NCBI GenBank assembly: GCA_947623455.1
Contig: OX392529.1
Location: 55,385,186 to 55,449,185 of the forward strand
From: Mimachlamys varia
Lineage: Eukaryota > Mollusca > Bivalvia > Pectinida > Pectinidae
Direction of reading: 5' to 3'
Length of the DNA stretch: 64,000 nt
Under the pieces are notes generated by a model, which saw only the letters and a list, made by a program, of their open reading frames with translations, searched no databases and was not told the DNA's origin. Positions 37,261-48,113 of this stretch are shown here, piece by piece (position 1 is the first letter of the stretch; every line of letters begins with the position of its first letter). Position numbers and translations under genes: made by a program.

Positions 37261-37279
37261 CCCAACCTGTTCACCCATA

Positions 37280-37853
37280 CACCCTGTCATTAGACTGCAA
37301 TTTGATTTTCCTTTACTTGAACATTACAGTGAACAACTGAAATTTTCATTTGGCAAAAAAGACTCCAAAAACAAAAAATAGCCATGAATTCATATATAAA
37401 AATATTTAACCCATTCTGTCATATAATGCTAATGAGCTTTCGTTCCTTACTGCTGAAAATGAAGGTGCTACAGAAATGGCTTCATAAATAATGATTTTTG
37501 CCGTAGTATACGGGACCACAAATTTGTTCTTGTTCTTCAAACTTGGCATCTTTTGAGGAACTTTCATATCAAAAACTGGGTCGAAAAATGTAAACTGGAT
37601 CAAATTCTGGTGTGCTTTGTCTGTCACATCCAAAACTTGCAGGAATTAATTTAAGTTTCAAAGATTTCAAATTGGAGGTTTAAGTATTTACAATACTTTT
37701 CAGAAACTGCATGACATGCTTTGCAATGTAACATAATGATGATCATCAATAAAGATGTAAATTGAAAAAAAGTTTATTCAACTTTAGACACTGACATTGC
37801 TTGAAAATAAAAAATATGTTGTAAATGTGTGCAGATCAAATTATCGCAATGTG
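37280..37853. other. Noncoding sequence with an unexplained 75-codon minus frame
   Basis: The minus frame 37633-37406 (MDVTDKAHQNLIQFTFFDPV...) has a more protein-like composition than its surroundings but no recognised motif or splice context. Confidence 0.35.
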
Positions 37854-37857
37854 TTAA

Positions 37858-38244
37858 AGGCCCAATATACGTAACTTTCAGCAAAACTTGAAGCGAAAAT
37901 CAACTCTAATAACTTTTTATATTCATAGATTTTGTTAAGATTGACCGATATCAGCAATATTCAAGATTGATTCTTACGTGGTTACTGATACAGCAGCAAT
38001 TGAAACTCGGTATTTGTAAACACGCGTCCATTTTTAACGGTCTTCTAACTTCAGCTTGTTGTTGAAGTGGGCCCCACCTGAATTATTTTCAATTCTTTGG
38101 ATTTTTCTGCCAAGAGTTTCTTGTTAGTAATTACCACTCAGGTTTACTTTGTTTTAGGCTTATTTTTGCATGGTTATGAACTGGGTTTTTTTTATAATTT
38201 TTCAGAATCACGAAAAATTTCCTGAAGTTATGTATATTGAGCCT
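37858..38244. mobile_element. MITE flanked by TTAA, copy 1 (387 bp)
   Basis: TTAA then AGGCCCAATATACGTAACTT at the left. At the right, inverted, AGGCTCAATATACATAACTT and TTAA. A second copy in opposite orientation lies at 61359-61711. The interior shares ATCAGCAATATTCAAGATGA-like and GTTTACAAATACCGAGTTTC-like words with it. TTAA target sites are typical of piggyBac- and Kolobok-type elements; which of these applies is not settled. Confidence 0.85.
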
Positions 38245-38499
38245 TTAAGTGCAAAGGATGGAAATGAATACTTAACCATTTTTTAATTAATCCATTTTTT
38301 CCAAGAATATTTACTTGAAGATCTAAACAAACTTCCAAACAGCTTTTGAAGAGTTTGAATCTGTGACATAAAATTCAGTAAATTGCCTTGGAATGAATTG
38401 GCTTCAGAAAGAGAATTGAAGTATAAGGGGAGATAACCCATATTGACGATATCATACTGGTTAATATATCAAACTTTTGGCTTTACTCAATTCACGGAC

Positions 38500-38753
38500 T
38501 TAGATAGCAGGGATTGGCAACACCACTGTCATCTAGCGTATGTATTGTCCACCTCTTGTATTTGTGCATCGAACCGTGACGACCTGTAACTCTCTCGCTG
38601 GAGCCAATTTACCTGTACTGCGCTTGCGTGCTATCAAACAGACTCGTTTCCGGTATCGATTACCACGTTGTTTACCTCAGTAACGAGCTAGAGAAACATA
38701 GTTTGACAGTTTAGTACCTTTAGCAAACGACTGCATACTCGTGGTGCATACAA
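38500..38753 (+). promoter_or_regulatory. GC-richer patch ending in a consensus splice donor
   Basis: The sequence from about 38560 to 38740 is richer in GC and CpG than its surroundings and ends GCATACAA/GTAAGTTCG followed by T-rich sequence. It could be an untranslated first exon on the plus strand. No partner exon was identified. Confidence 0.22.
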
Positions 38754-39326
38754 GTAAGTTCGTTTTTTTCATTATTGTAACATGGTATTGAGGCTGAACT
38801 TTGTAAACATATGCCGTGATTTAGAAAATACCCACTAGGAATTTGCGTGTTTTCTGTGGACATGCAGTGCTCAGTGCCCGACCAACTGAAATTTGACAGT
38901 TTTCTGTTGTTTCATGACTTCTACAGGAAATTATACGACATGACACATAGTATATTATATACTAAATTAAAGGGAAATTATTTTTCTGTGGATCAAAGCC
39001 ACACCCGTCAAGATATCTTGAACGGTTATGTCAAAATCTTATGTTTCCCGGATTTAGGTCATGTCACCGGGCCGATGGAGTTCAGTTAATTTAATTGTTT
39101 ACATCGCAATAAGTCCATTTTATACTGTCCTGCCCCCCCCCCCCCCCCCCCCAAAAAACCACAAATAGGATATTAATTGATTAATATTCAGAGAATAATA
39201 AATGATCATACAAACTATACAGTACACACATCTTAAATGTATTTATTTAGGTAATAACTCCACTTTGTCCATTAACATTTTTTACTCTTTAATATGTATT
39301 CTATGTGATATTTACTTCTGTGCCAG

Positions 39327-40016
39327 CACACAGGGACATGGGAATTTGTAACATGACGTTATGGACCGAAACTAAGATGTTTAGAGTAATTTTGCACTTT
39401 TATTAGGATAAGTTATAGACGCAGGCTGGTAGCCTCCATGTCGATAGCAATGAATTACAAAAAATATATTAAATCATATCATTTTGGCGCAATATACATG
39501 TAGCATTTGAAGGATTAAAGTCTTCCTATGAAAATTGAGTATTTTTCCAAAATTTGTCGAACAGGATTTCAAAATGAAAAACAGTTTCTGCTTTGATGAC
39601 ATATCTTGTGCCACAGTGAAAGACTGTTCCAGAGATCAATAATTTCTTAACTGAAGGAAGTGTTTCCTTCCATCCAGTCGACATCGCTTTTTAAAAAAAT
39701 TCTGACTGAATAATAAAATCTTTCGTTTATACCTGTTGACATATTTAGGTTGACATCTAATTTACAATATGGCCTATGACAATTATTGTCTAAATGGAAA
39801 AGGTCTTATAACTGGAATAAGTTTTTGGTAACTCTACTATCATATATAGTGTTATTTTATAAACATTTATACAATCAGCCCTGGTCCCTGGATGTAAAAG
39901 TTTTGGGAAGACTTAGTCTTTCTGTGCGTTACGGATACAATAGGGATTTAAGTTGTGAGATAAGTTTAGTAGCCGTCCTCTCTCTGCATATTTTCAATTA
40001 GATCAATACCTTTAAT

Positions 40017-40059
<43 letters not shown>

Positions 40060-40130
40060 GATCTTTAGCCCTTAAAAGTGTAAAATTACTCTAAACACCT
40101 TAGTGTAGGTCCAATACTTGCTGAAACAAA
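39327..40130. mobile_element. Long palindromic element with poly-C and poly-G tracts at or near it
   Basis: Left CACAGGGACATGGGAATTTG, GACCGAAACTAAGATGTTTA and GAGTAATTTTGCACTTTT. Right, inverted: AAAAGTGTAAAATTACTCTA, AACACCTTAG-TAGGTCC and TGAAACAAAATTC. A run of about 31 G (40027-40057) sits just inside the right arm. It is the same family as 46720. A separate run of about 20 C lies just outside, at 39133-39152. Confidence 0.7.
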
Positions 40131-40134
40131 ATTC

Positions 40135-41555
40135 AAAATTCAAAATATGGCTAAAAGTAAATCTTCAAATACTGCCTCTGGCCTTGCAAACAACTACTTT
40201 ATAACTAGTTTGTGATATATTGTAATAATTAAGTGCACCTACAATAGAATGCATTTATTCCATTTTTATCAGCTAACCAAAGTAAAATTTGCTGTTGCAG
40301 AGGCACCACCACCAGCTCTGTTCCTGTTTACAAGCACCACCAGTACCAATGTACTAATATAGGTACATGTACCAGACCCACTTGTTGGCTTGAGTGTGTT
40401 GTCAACAACAATTTTCGGTGTCATTTAAATCATCAATTTATTCATGAAGGACATGTCATCTTCATCAACTGTTTAGTGGCATTAAATGAGTTTTTGTCAC
40501 TTAACTTTGGAAAACTTCTTTGGCAACAATGGTTTAAGACTTTTGCATATATAGTGTAAGAAAAAGAACAATTAATAAAGCAGCTACATCAAGTTGGTCG
40601 AATCAATCCTGAACCAAGAGCATAGTATGGCATTTATACAGATCTATATATAATTTGCGATTCACATGTCCATATACCAGGTATCATATTTCAAATTCAA
40701 TGTTTTCCAATTTGGTTACTCAATTACACAATAGGCTTATATATGTATATATAAATTCAAGGTACATAAGGAAGTATAGTTGGTTTTTGTGTGAAAAATT
40801 TGAACAATATTGTTTCAAATACATAACACTATTTCGATAGATCCAAGTAAACAATACTTAGCAGCGGGATCACAAAATAATATCGAGATGTACATTTTAA
40901 TTAAATTTAGTTGTGTAAACTAATTAATATGTCTGGAAAATATATCATAGAAGTATGACTACAAGTACATGTTATGTGAACTTTTCTCAGCATTATTTGA
41001 GTTCTTGATCTCATCATTTTATAAAGGTCACAAACTAAGGTGTATATTCATTATCGGTAAGTGTCCAGCTCATGTTTTATTTACACATATATATAAATAG
41101 TCAATATAACAGTTAAATGACTTTTTAAAACATCAAATAAAGCATGTTCTATAAAATTTTGGAGAGGCAGAAATTCATAACTTGCTCATGCACATATAAA
41201 CATTGTATAATCTTTCCATTTATTGTGCCTACATTATCAAATAATAAAAAAAAACTTTCAAAATAATAATTTGTTTTTTTTTTATCATACTTATAAAGCA
41301 ACAATTGCTTATATAGCAATGTAGATTTTGTATGTAACAATGAAGTTGGATTATATATGTTGATGCACAGATTATATAACAATTCAGTGATATCTCATAT
41401 GAAAAGACCTTGTTTGATTTAAAAGATAACTCTTCTGGTGTTGATTAATTTCAAATTGAATTTGGGATATAATTGGTTTTGAAGCAGTTTGAACCTCTTT
41501 ATTATATATAATTTTGAATTGAAATCTTTCTTTGTATGCAACAATATATCAGACT
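40135..41555. other. Noncoding, very AT-rich sequence, nothing recognised
   Basis: Frames are 77 codons or shorter without motifs. Confidence 0.5.
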
Positions 41556-41559
41556 TTAA

Positions 41560-42675
41560 TATGATGTACATATTTATGATCGGGTACCGAGAAATGCATG
41601 CTTTTATAAGTCCACCCGTGGTCGATGTTGTAAACAATTAATGGCGGCCATTACTAAAACCACGTCAAAAACAACCATTTTGAAATTCAAATCCCACGAT
41701 TTCAGAGCATTTTTTGCACTTAAAATTGATACGAAGTCATAAACTACATATAAAACGATTACGATTTTTAGTCCTTGTGCTCAACAATTCATTTGTTAAC
41801 AAGGATGGCGTGAACAAAATTGGGGTAAAATTCAAGGAGACTCTGGAAGTAATCACACGCTTACTTGCACAGTGACCAATTTTGTCAATATTTGTAGTCT
41901 TAAAAAATACACTTTCTAGCTTGTCAATGTGACTGAAACCGTTTTTTTGTATATAATGATATACCGACTCTAATTATGTAAACATACATGTACATGTTTA
42001 TGATCAGATACCGAGAAATGCATGCTTTTATAAGTCTACCCGTGATCGATGTTGTAAACAATTAATGGCGGCCATTACTAAAAACATGTCAATAAACAAC
42101 CATATTTAAATTCTAATCCGACGATTTCAGAGCCATTGTTTCACTTAAAAATGATACGAGTTCATAAAATACATAAAAAACGATTACTATTTTTAGTCCT
42201 TGTGCTCAACAACTCATTGGTTAGCAAGGGTGACGTGAACAAAATGGGGGTAAATTTCAAGAGGACTCGGGAAGTGATCACACGCTTACTTGCACCGTGA
42301 CCAATTTTTGTCAATATTTGGAGTCTTAAAAATACACTTTCTAGCTTGTCAATGTGACTGAAACCGTTTGTTTGTATATAATGATATACCCGACTCTAAT
42401 TATGTAAACATACATGTACATATTTATGATTGGATACCGAGAAATGCATGCTTTTATAAGTCCACCCGCGGTCGATGTTGTAAACAATTAATGGCGGCCA
42501 TTACTAAAAACACGTCAATAAACAACCATTTTGAAATTCAAATCCCACGATTTCAGAGCCATTGTTTCACTTAAAAATGATACGAGTTCATTAAATACCT
42601 ATAAAACAATTACTATTTTTAGTCCTTGTGCCCAACAATTCATTGGTTAGCAAGGATAACGCGTACAAAAATGGG
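41560..42675. repeat. Tandem repeat, unit about 425 bp, 2.6 copies
   Basis: TTTATGAT, ATACCGAGAAATGCATGCTT, TTATAAGTC-ACCCG and TTGTAAACAATTAATGGCGG then CCATTACTAAAA recur at 41575, 41999 and 42425. The units continue through CCCACGATTTCAGAGC, TTTTTAGTCCTTGTGCTCAA and TATATAATGATATACC. The third copy is cut near 42675. No coding potential was found; ATGGCGGCCAT in each unit resembles a YY1-type site. Confidence 0.95.
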
Positions 42676-43750
42676 ATAATGGCGGGTGTGAAGCCATAAA
42701 ATACTGCCGTGTTGGTACGCCGTAAAATTTCGAATTCTGAGACATCTTCCTGAGATATGACGTAACAAACATGATTAAAATATGAATGATGTTAAATAAA
42801 GATAACTTTCCTTGAACTCTGGACAGTTTTAATGAAAAGGATTCCCCAGAATATATAGCTTTCCGACGGCAGACAGTGTCCTGTGATGACCGAGGCGGGG
42901 GTATTTTTTCCCAAGTCACGTAACTTCTCGTGTGTTCTCGCACTAGTGAAGTCACCTACCATATTTCCTATGCCAAATAGCCAGTTGCCTATCCCTCTAA
43001 TCTAACTCCGTGCTCAAATGTAACCATACCAATTTGATAGCATTTAAATTGCCATTGGGTCACACAAAACAAAATTAAATTAAAACGATTTTATTTTTTA
43101 AACGTTTTGAATTGTTTCAGTTGATAAACATAGATCTATGAAATCATATTGTGATCAATCTTATTTTCCAAAAAAGAATTCTTTTGAAGTTAATTAAACA
43201 TCTTTCGATAATGTTACTGATAAAGCCTAGTAGATCCAAGGTAAATATGGTTTGCTTGAAATTATTTAAACACACAAATACAAATAAGAAATATTTTTGG
43301 GTTCTTAGAAATATTTTTTCATCTTTAAAAATATGATATAAAACACATCGTTTTTAAATATTATATTCCTTTAAATGATGCCAATTGGTGCAACAAAGAA
43401 AAGAGATTTTTTGTTTCACTTTGTTCCCAATGTTTCGGTAAAAGTAGTGTTATTGTTGTCTGTCTTATAATTATTGCCACCAGAAGGGTGATAGAGTTTA
43501 ACAAATCTGTTTTATCTTATTTGCAGTGCAAATTAAATCAATGTTATTCACAAAAAAGAACACAAATCACCTTCTAAAGTACATTTCTTCAAAATATCTT
43601 GAAGAAAATCAACAATCTATGACAGATGCAAGGAGTATCTATGTTTCCAAGTCTGTCTAATTTCGTTTTTTAAACATTAAAAATCTAAAATGTTCTACCG
43701 AGTGCAGTTTTGTCAATTAAACACTTAACATATTCCATACCACCTGAGTG
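42676..43750. other. Noncoding sequence, nothing recognised
   Basis: The 102-codon minus frame (42955-42647) overlaps the end of the tandem repeat and has no recognised motif. Confidence 0.45.
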
Positions 43751-43751
43751 T

Positions 43752-43875
43752 GTCACTTTAATTCATTAGAGTGCATCACTTTAATTCATTCACCCCTGGA
43801 ATTTCATAATGAACTTTTCCATCCTTTGAATTGGAAGAGTTCAAATGTGTTTTTAGGGGGTGAATGAGTTAAGTC
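43752..43875. mobile_element. Hairpin MITE, ATTCACCCCTGGAATTTCAT family, short copy
   Basis: Left ATTCATTCACCCCTGGAATT, TCATAATGAACTTTTCCA and TTTGAATTGGAAGAGTTCAA, right AGGGGGTGAATGAGTTAA. It folds back on itself and shares its arms with the copy at 44926. Confidence 0.75.
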
Positions 43876-44920
43876 TGTATTAATGCATCGCATTCATATC
43901 ATAATGTATTCTTTTATTTCATTTAAAAAAGTGCAACAAGTTGGCTTTATCTGCATGGACTTATTTTTTTCTATTTTTGTAAAAGCTTCAACTCTGTGAA
44001 AGATATCAGAAAACAACAGCTCCACATTCAGGTTTTTTTGTAAACTCTGTAATGTTACCAGCATAAACCGAAAGTTTTGTCAAGCAAATTATTTAAATAA
44101 TGAAACATAAATTATGCACAATCATCAAATCGTATCAGGGTACTTGAATGAACCTAACAATTACACACATGTTTGAAATATTGAAATCACAAAAAAATAA
44201 ACAAGTAATTGAATCAAATAACATTAAAATTTGAAGAAAATTTTTAAACATTTCGGACGGAAAATAATTTTCAGGCAGATAACATATTTTTGCATGTTTT
44301 TTGTTTCTTTCCATGAAACGAGATAGTGAAATGAACAAAAAAAGTTTGAATTAATTTAACATCTTTTTAGAACATGCTTGAATTTAGCCTAGAGCAGTCA
44401 GTAAAAAAAATACATTTACATTTCTATTTTCAAATTTCTGATAAAGCAGTGAGTAAATTAACATATGATCTGTTTCAGATATTTTCTTTCCCTAATTTCA
44501 TAGAACCTTTTTTTTTTTTACTTTGTATAATAGCCAATGTTTGAACTACATTGTATATTGTAATTTCCCTTATGAGCCCCTTTTGAATGATTAAATAATT
44601 TCCCTACATGGAGCCCCTATTCCCCCATTATCTAGGGTTACTCAGCCTCGCTTGCCCTCACCCCCATCACAACATGGCCTCACATTAAGTGAAACTAAAC
44701 AGCAACCAGAAAAATTACTGACAAAAGTTCAATTTTGTTTTCCCCAACAAAAAAAACAAGTTTTTCAATTTTTCAATTGTGCAAAATGTTCATTACTATT
44801 TTTAAAAAAGGGGGAGGATTTATTCTGAATTTTGGCATTCATTATAGTTACCTGGTAGCAATTTTTTTCATTTTACTAAAACGACGAGGCCAAATGGGCC
44901 TGTAATTTACTCACTATCTT
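43876..44920. other. Noncoding AT-rich sequence, nothing recognised
   Basis: Poly-A/T runs only. There is a C-rich patch near 44620-44670. Confidence 0.5.
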
Positions 44921-44925
44921 TCATT

Positions 44926-45165
44926 TACTTATTTACCCCTGGACTTTCATAATGAACTGCTCCAACTTTTGATTTGGAAAGGTTCAAATGTGTCTTCAGG
45001 TGTTAAAAGATTGACAACATCAATTAAAGCAGGTCAAGGTCATTTATTTGATCTAATCACAACATGGTACAGTTCAAGTGTTATCTCCCTTGTTCACTTG
45101 GCTGATTTTTCCAATTCAAGGATTGGAAAAGTTTATTATAAAATTTCAGGGTTGAGTGAGTTAAA
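44926..45165. mobile_element. Hairpin MITE, same family as 43752, longer copy
   Basis: Left TTTACCCCTGGACTTTCATA then ATGAACTGCTCC. Right, inverted: CTCAACCCTGAAATTTTATA then ATAAACTTTTCCAATCC. The interior holds TTATCTCCCTTGTTCACTTG then GCTGA, which recurs at about 45197. Confidence 0.75.
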
Positions 45166-45179
45166 AATAATAAACATAT

Positions 45180-45237
45180 TGCAAGTTATTTTCTGGCTAT
45201 CTCCCTTGTTCACTTGGCTGATAACCAGAAAATAACT
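45180..45237. repeat. Stem-loop with 16-bp arms
   Basis: CAAGTTATTTTCTGG and CCAGAAAATAACTTG are perfect inverse arms around a loop that carries the ATCTCCCTTGTTCACTTGGC repeat. Confidence 0.8.
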
Positions 45238-45239
45238 TG

Positions 45240-45890
45240 AAATAAAGTGAATCAAGGGAATTAATTTTGATGGCCTTTAATCCCTGAATACTGCTGGCTG
45301 AATATCATAAATCCATACCATGTATACATTTTTAGAAACTCTAATGAATCTGACCACTGTGACCTTGTCATCAGGTCAAGGTCATTTATTTGCTGAAATT
45401 ATATAACCCTTTTATCTACTGACAAAATATCATAAGGCCTACTGGTACATGTTGGTTATTCAAAAGTTATTCAAAATTCCAGGGCACATAATTTTTCCAT
45501 TATAATTCATTAATTAAGTAAAATATTGCCATATATTTACAGTCTGTTTGGAATTGATAGTATATTGCCTATACATTTCTACGAATGTTCTACGAATGCC
45601 TACTGAACTTTATTTTCCGATAAAATCAGTGGATCAATAACAGTAACAAAGACAGTATGGTTTGCTTATATATGAACTTATGTGAAAAAATAACAATAAA
45701 AAGATGTAATCTTTTGGAACTTTTTTGTTTACTTGTTGACTGAAATTTCACGGGAGTTCGTCACCTCATAAGGCGGCTGTTTCAACAGTCTGCCGAAACC
45801 AAAAGATACTGTTTGATTTCATCGCAGTAAGTATCATAATATCTAATTAAAGAAATAATTATATGTGGGAATATAAGGTCTGGACAGTAA
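45240..45890. other. Noncoding AT-rich sequence
   Basis: TACTGAACTTTATTTTCCGA then TAAAATCAG (about 45600) is a diverged piece of the palindrome at 45896; nothing else is recognised. Confidence 0.5.
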
Positions 45891-45895
45891 ATATA

Positions 45896-46052
45896 AGGAT
45901 TAAAGTTTCTTTCTGGTGGTTTTATCAAAGGATAAAGTTCAGTAAGATATCGATAGTTGTTTCATGGAACGCTTCGCGTTCCATTCCAACTATCGATATC
46001 CTACTGAACTTTATCCTTTGATAAAACCGCCAGAAAGAAACTTTAATCCTTA
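45896..46052. mobile_element. 157-bp near-perfect palindrome with a nested palindromic core
   Basis: 64-bp arms: AAGGATTAAAGTTTCTTTCT, GG-GGTTTTATCAAAGGATAA, AGTTCAGTA-GATATCGATA, GTTG, and their inverse, with about three mismatches. The centre ATGGAACGCTTCGCGTTCCA then T is itself a 9-bp-arm hairpin. It is probably a fold-back MITE. Confidence 0.85.
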
Positions 46053-46054
46053 AA

Positions 46055-46455
46055 TGCATTGTACAACTGTACTTAATTACTCTTTGCATTTCATGTGAAC
46101 TAAAAACTTATTTTTACCTGACCAGTTCAAGCTAAAATTTCAACAAAATCTGAAAACATTAAACATGTGGAAATCCTCTTTAATATTTGTTAAAATTTTA
46201 ATATCATAGACCTTTTTTTTTTTTACAAATTAGTTGGATTTCTTATCTATGTTTTAAATAAAAGTTTGTTTATGATATATAAGAAGTTTAAAAGCTTTTT
46301 CAAAGATCTACATAAATTCGGCCAATTCCCTATCTGCACTGCTAGTCAGCTGGCAGAACACATGTTCAATGATTTACTGAATGTGAAATATGATAATCTC
46401 CATTTTATCTGTAAGATGTAGACCAAAAAATAAAACATATGTATTGTGCACAATT
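46055..46455. other. Noncoding AT-rich sequence, nothing recognised
   Basis: No supported feature. Confidence 0.5.
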
Positions 46456-46457
46456 TC

Positions 46458-46510
46458 ATAAAACCAGGGACCAGGGGATATGTGAGACACATATACGTCC
46501 TTGATAAAAC
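46458..46510. mobile_element. Micro-palindrome with flanking direct repeats (copy 3, 39 bp)
   Basis: CAGGGACCAGGGGATATGTG, AGACACATATACGTCCTTG at 46465-46503, an imperfect hairpin. It is flanked exactly by ATAAAAC at 46458-46464 and 46504-46510. Confidence 0.65.
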
Positions 46511-46719
46511 ACAGGGACCAGACACATTGCAAATCACAGGCACAGGCATCCGGTCCCCACACAATAAAAGAGTACTTATATACATAACAATTCTGTAATA
46601 AAAATATTAAAAGAATGTGACGTGAAAATAATCCTATGCTATTGAAAATGTACATTTCCCATCATTTTAACAACTATTTGTGAAAACATATTTTGATGTA
46701 GATTTCTTTTCTGTGTTTC

Positions 46720-46981
46720 CACAGGGACCTGAGAATTTGTTTCAGCTAGTTTTGGACCTAAAATAGGGTGTTTAGACTAATTTTACACATTGGGGGGGGG
46801 GGGGGGTTAACATCAATTTTTTTTTATAAAAATGCCCCCTCAATGGTCATAAAAGCTATTATGACCATTGAGGGGGCATTTTTATCGAAAATTGAATCTC
46901 AACCCCCCACATGTATAAAATTACTCTAAACACCCTATTTTAGGTCCAAAACTAGCTGTAACAAATTCTCAGGTCTCTGTG
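46720..46981. mobile_element. Complete palindromic element of the CACAGGGACCTGAGAATTTG family (262 bp)
   Basis: The two halves are inverse copies of each other: CACAGGGACCTGAGAATTTG, TTTCAGCTAGTTTTGGACCT, AAAATAGGGTGTTTAGACTA, then a G-run (about 14 G) and a central stem CCCCCTCAATGGTCATAA. Right flank TGTATTTC resembles left flank TGTGTTTC, a possible 8-bp target duplication. It is the reference copy for the fragments at 7283, 14473, 39327, 47921 and 51731. Confidence 0.88.
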
Positions 46982-46984
46982 TGT

Positions 46985-47265
46985 ATTTCTACCCCTCTTA
47001 ATTGGGACCAACGTTAACGGACCCAGAATAGACTTTAAAAAAAGATAACCATAATTTCTATGATAATGCCTTAAATTGTACTCATGCTATTTCTTTAATT
47101 GGTGGATACATATTTCAATCATAAAACATCAGATATATTTTTTTTTTCTTTTGACAATACCTTTTGATCCCAACATCAGGTGAATGCATGAGGAAGGGAT
47201 CAGTGCCCTATGGATCAGTACATGTACGTAAGATAATTTATCATACTGACTATAGTTTCAGTGAG
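46985..47265. other. Noncoding spacer, nothing recognised
   Basis: AT-rich; no supported feature. Confidence 0.5.
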
Positions 47266-47270
47266 TAGAT

Positions 47271-47384
47271 CACAGGGACACGTTACAATAGTAATGTATG
47301 TATAAAATATATGGGGGGTCGATATAAACATATCAACCCCCAATATATTTTATACATACATTACTATTGTAACGTGTCCCTGTG
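47271..47384. mobile_element. Palindromic element, 114 bp
   Basis: Nearly perfect fold-back: CACAGGGACACGTTACAATA, GTAATGTATGTATAAAATAT, AT-GGGGG and the inverse, with a loop of about 15 bases. Flanks GAGTAGATC (47262-47270, plus the shared C) and GAGCAGATC suggest an 8-9 bp target duplication. The ends resemble those of the 46720 family; the interior differs. Confidence 0.82.
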
Positions 47385-47389
47385 AGCAG

Positions 47390-47915
47390 ATCCCTTATTT
47401 TGGACACGTATATATATATACGTAGATGATATCTATTTGCTATGTAATACTTATGTCACAAGAAATGGACACTCTGAAATTATGTAAATTCATATATTTC
47501 ACTGCACTACTGTACAATGGGCATGGCTACGCAATCAAAGCCAGATACATACACATATCTTACCTTTTTATCGTAGTTTTTAGCTTTGAATTCATTCGTT
47601 ATTGGCCATCATTTGGTTTGTATGAGTTGACGTTTGTTGTGCATGGGCGCAGCCTGACAAAAACAGCGTCGGTTGGGTTTGCACGCGCACAGCACGCGCC
47701 ACTATAAATAGTGTACAGGTAAACGAAGCGGGACCGTTTGAATGCTTGAATATGTTTCCTTTGAAATCGATATTTGATTTTGAATTTCCAAATAGTCAAA
47801 ACAATTTTTTTTAAACATATAGAAATTAGCGGTAACATTCTAGAAAACAAAGTAGATATCGCGCTACAGTGCTATTTTGTGACAGTTGTGTATACGTAGC
47901 CGAAATGGTATGAAG
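47390..47915. other. Noncoding sequence with a TATA-like box, nothing firm
   Basis: CTATAAATAG at 47702 follows a GC-rich CACGCGCACAGCACGCGCC patch. No gene model follows from it. Confidence 0.35.
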
Positions 47916-48069
47916 GGACATGAGAATTTTTTAAATATAAAATAGTAATTTTCAGGGGCGGATCCAGAATTTTTTCAGGCGGGTGTCACCATTTCAGATT
48001 TCAAGTTATTTTGCGGCAAATGCAAAAACATCATGTTGTTTTAACAAATAATTTGTTCAAATACAATAT

Positions 48070-48113
48070 CAGAGACATATATTACATGGTGTTATAAACG
48101 TCTCTGACAATGT
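48070..48113. mobile_element. Micro-palindrome, diverged copy 4
   Basis: CAGAGACATATATTACATGG, TGTTATAAACGTCTCTG at 48070-48106, flanked by ACAATAT and ACAATGT. It is inside the nested transposon. Confidence 0.45.

Noticed and set aside
39133..39152. Poly-C run as a regulatory G-quadruplex
   Set aside because: Homopolymer runs recur across the window, mostly associated with palindromic elements. There is no promoter context to support a regulatory role.
47702..47720. TATA box plus splice donor as a promoter with first exon
   Set aside because: The donor lies only about 8 bases after the TATA-like box, too close for a transcription start and exon.
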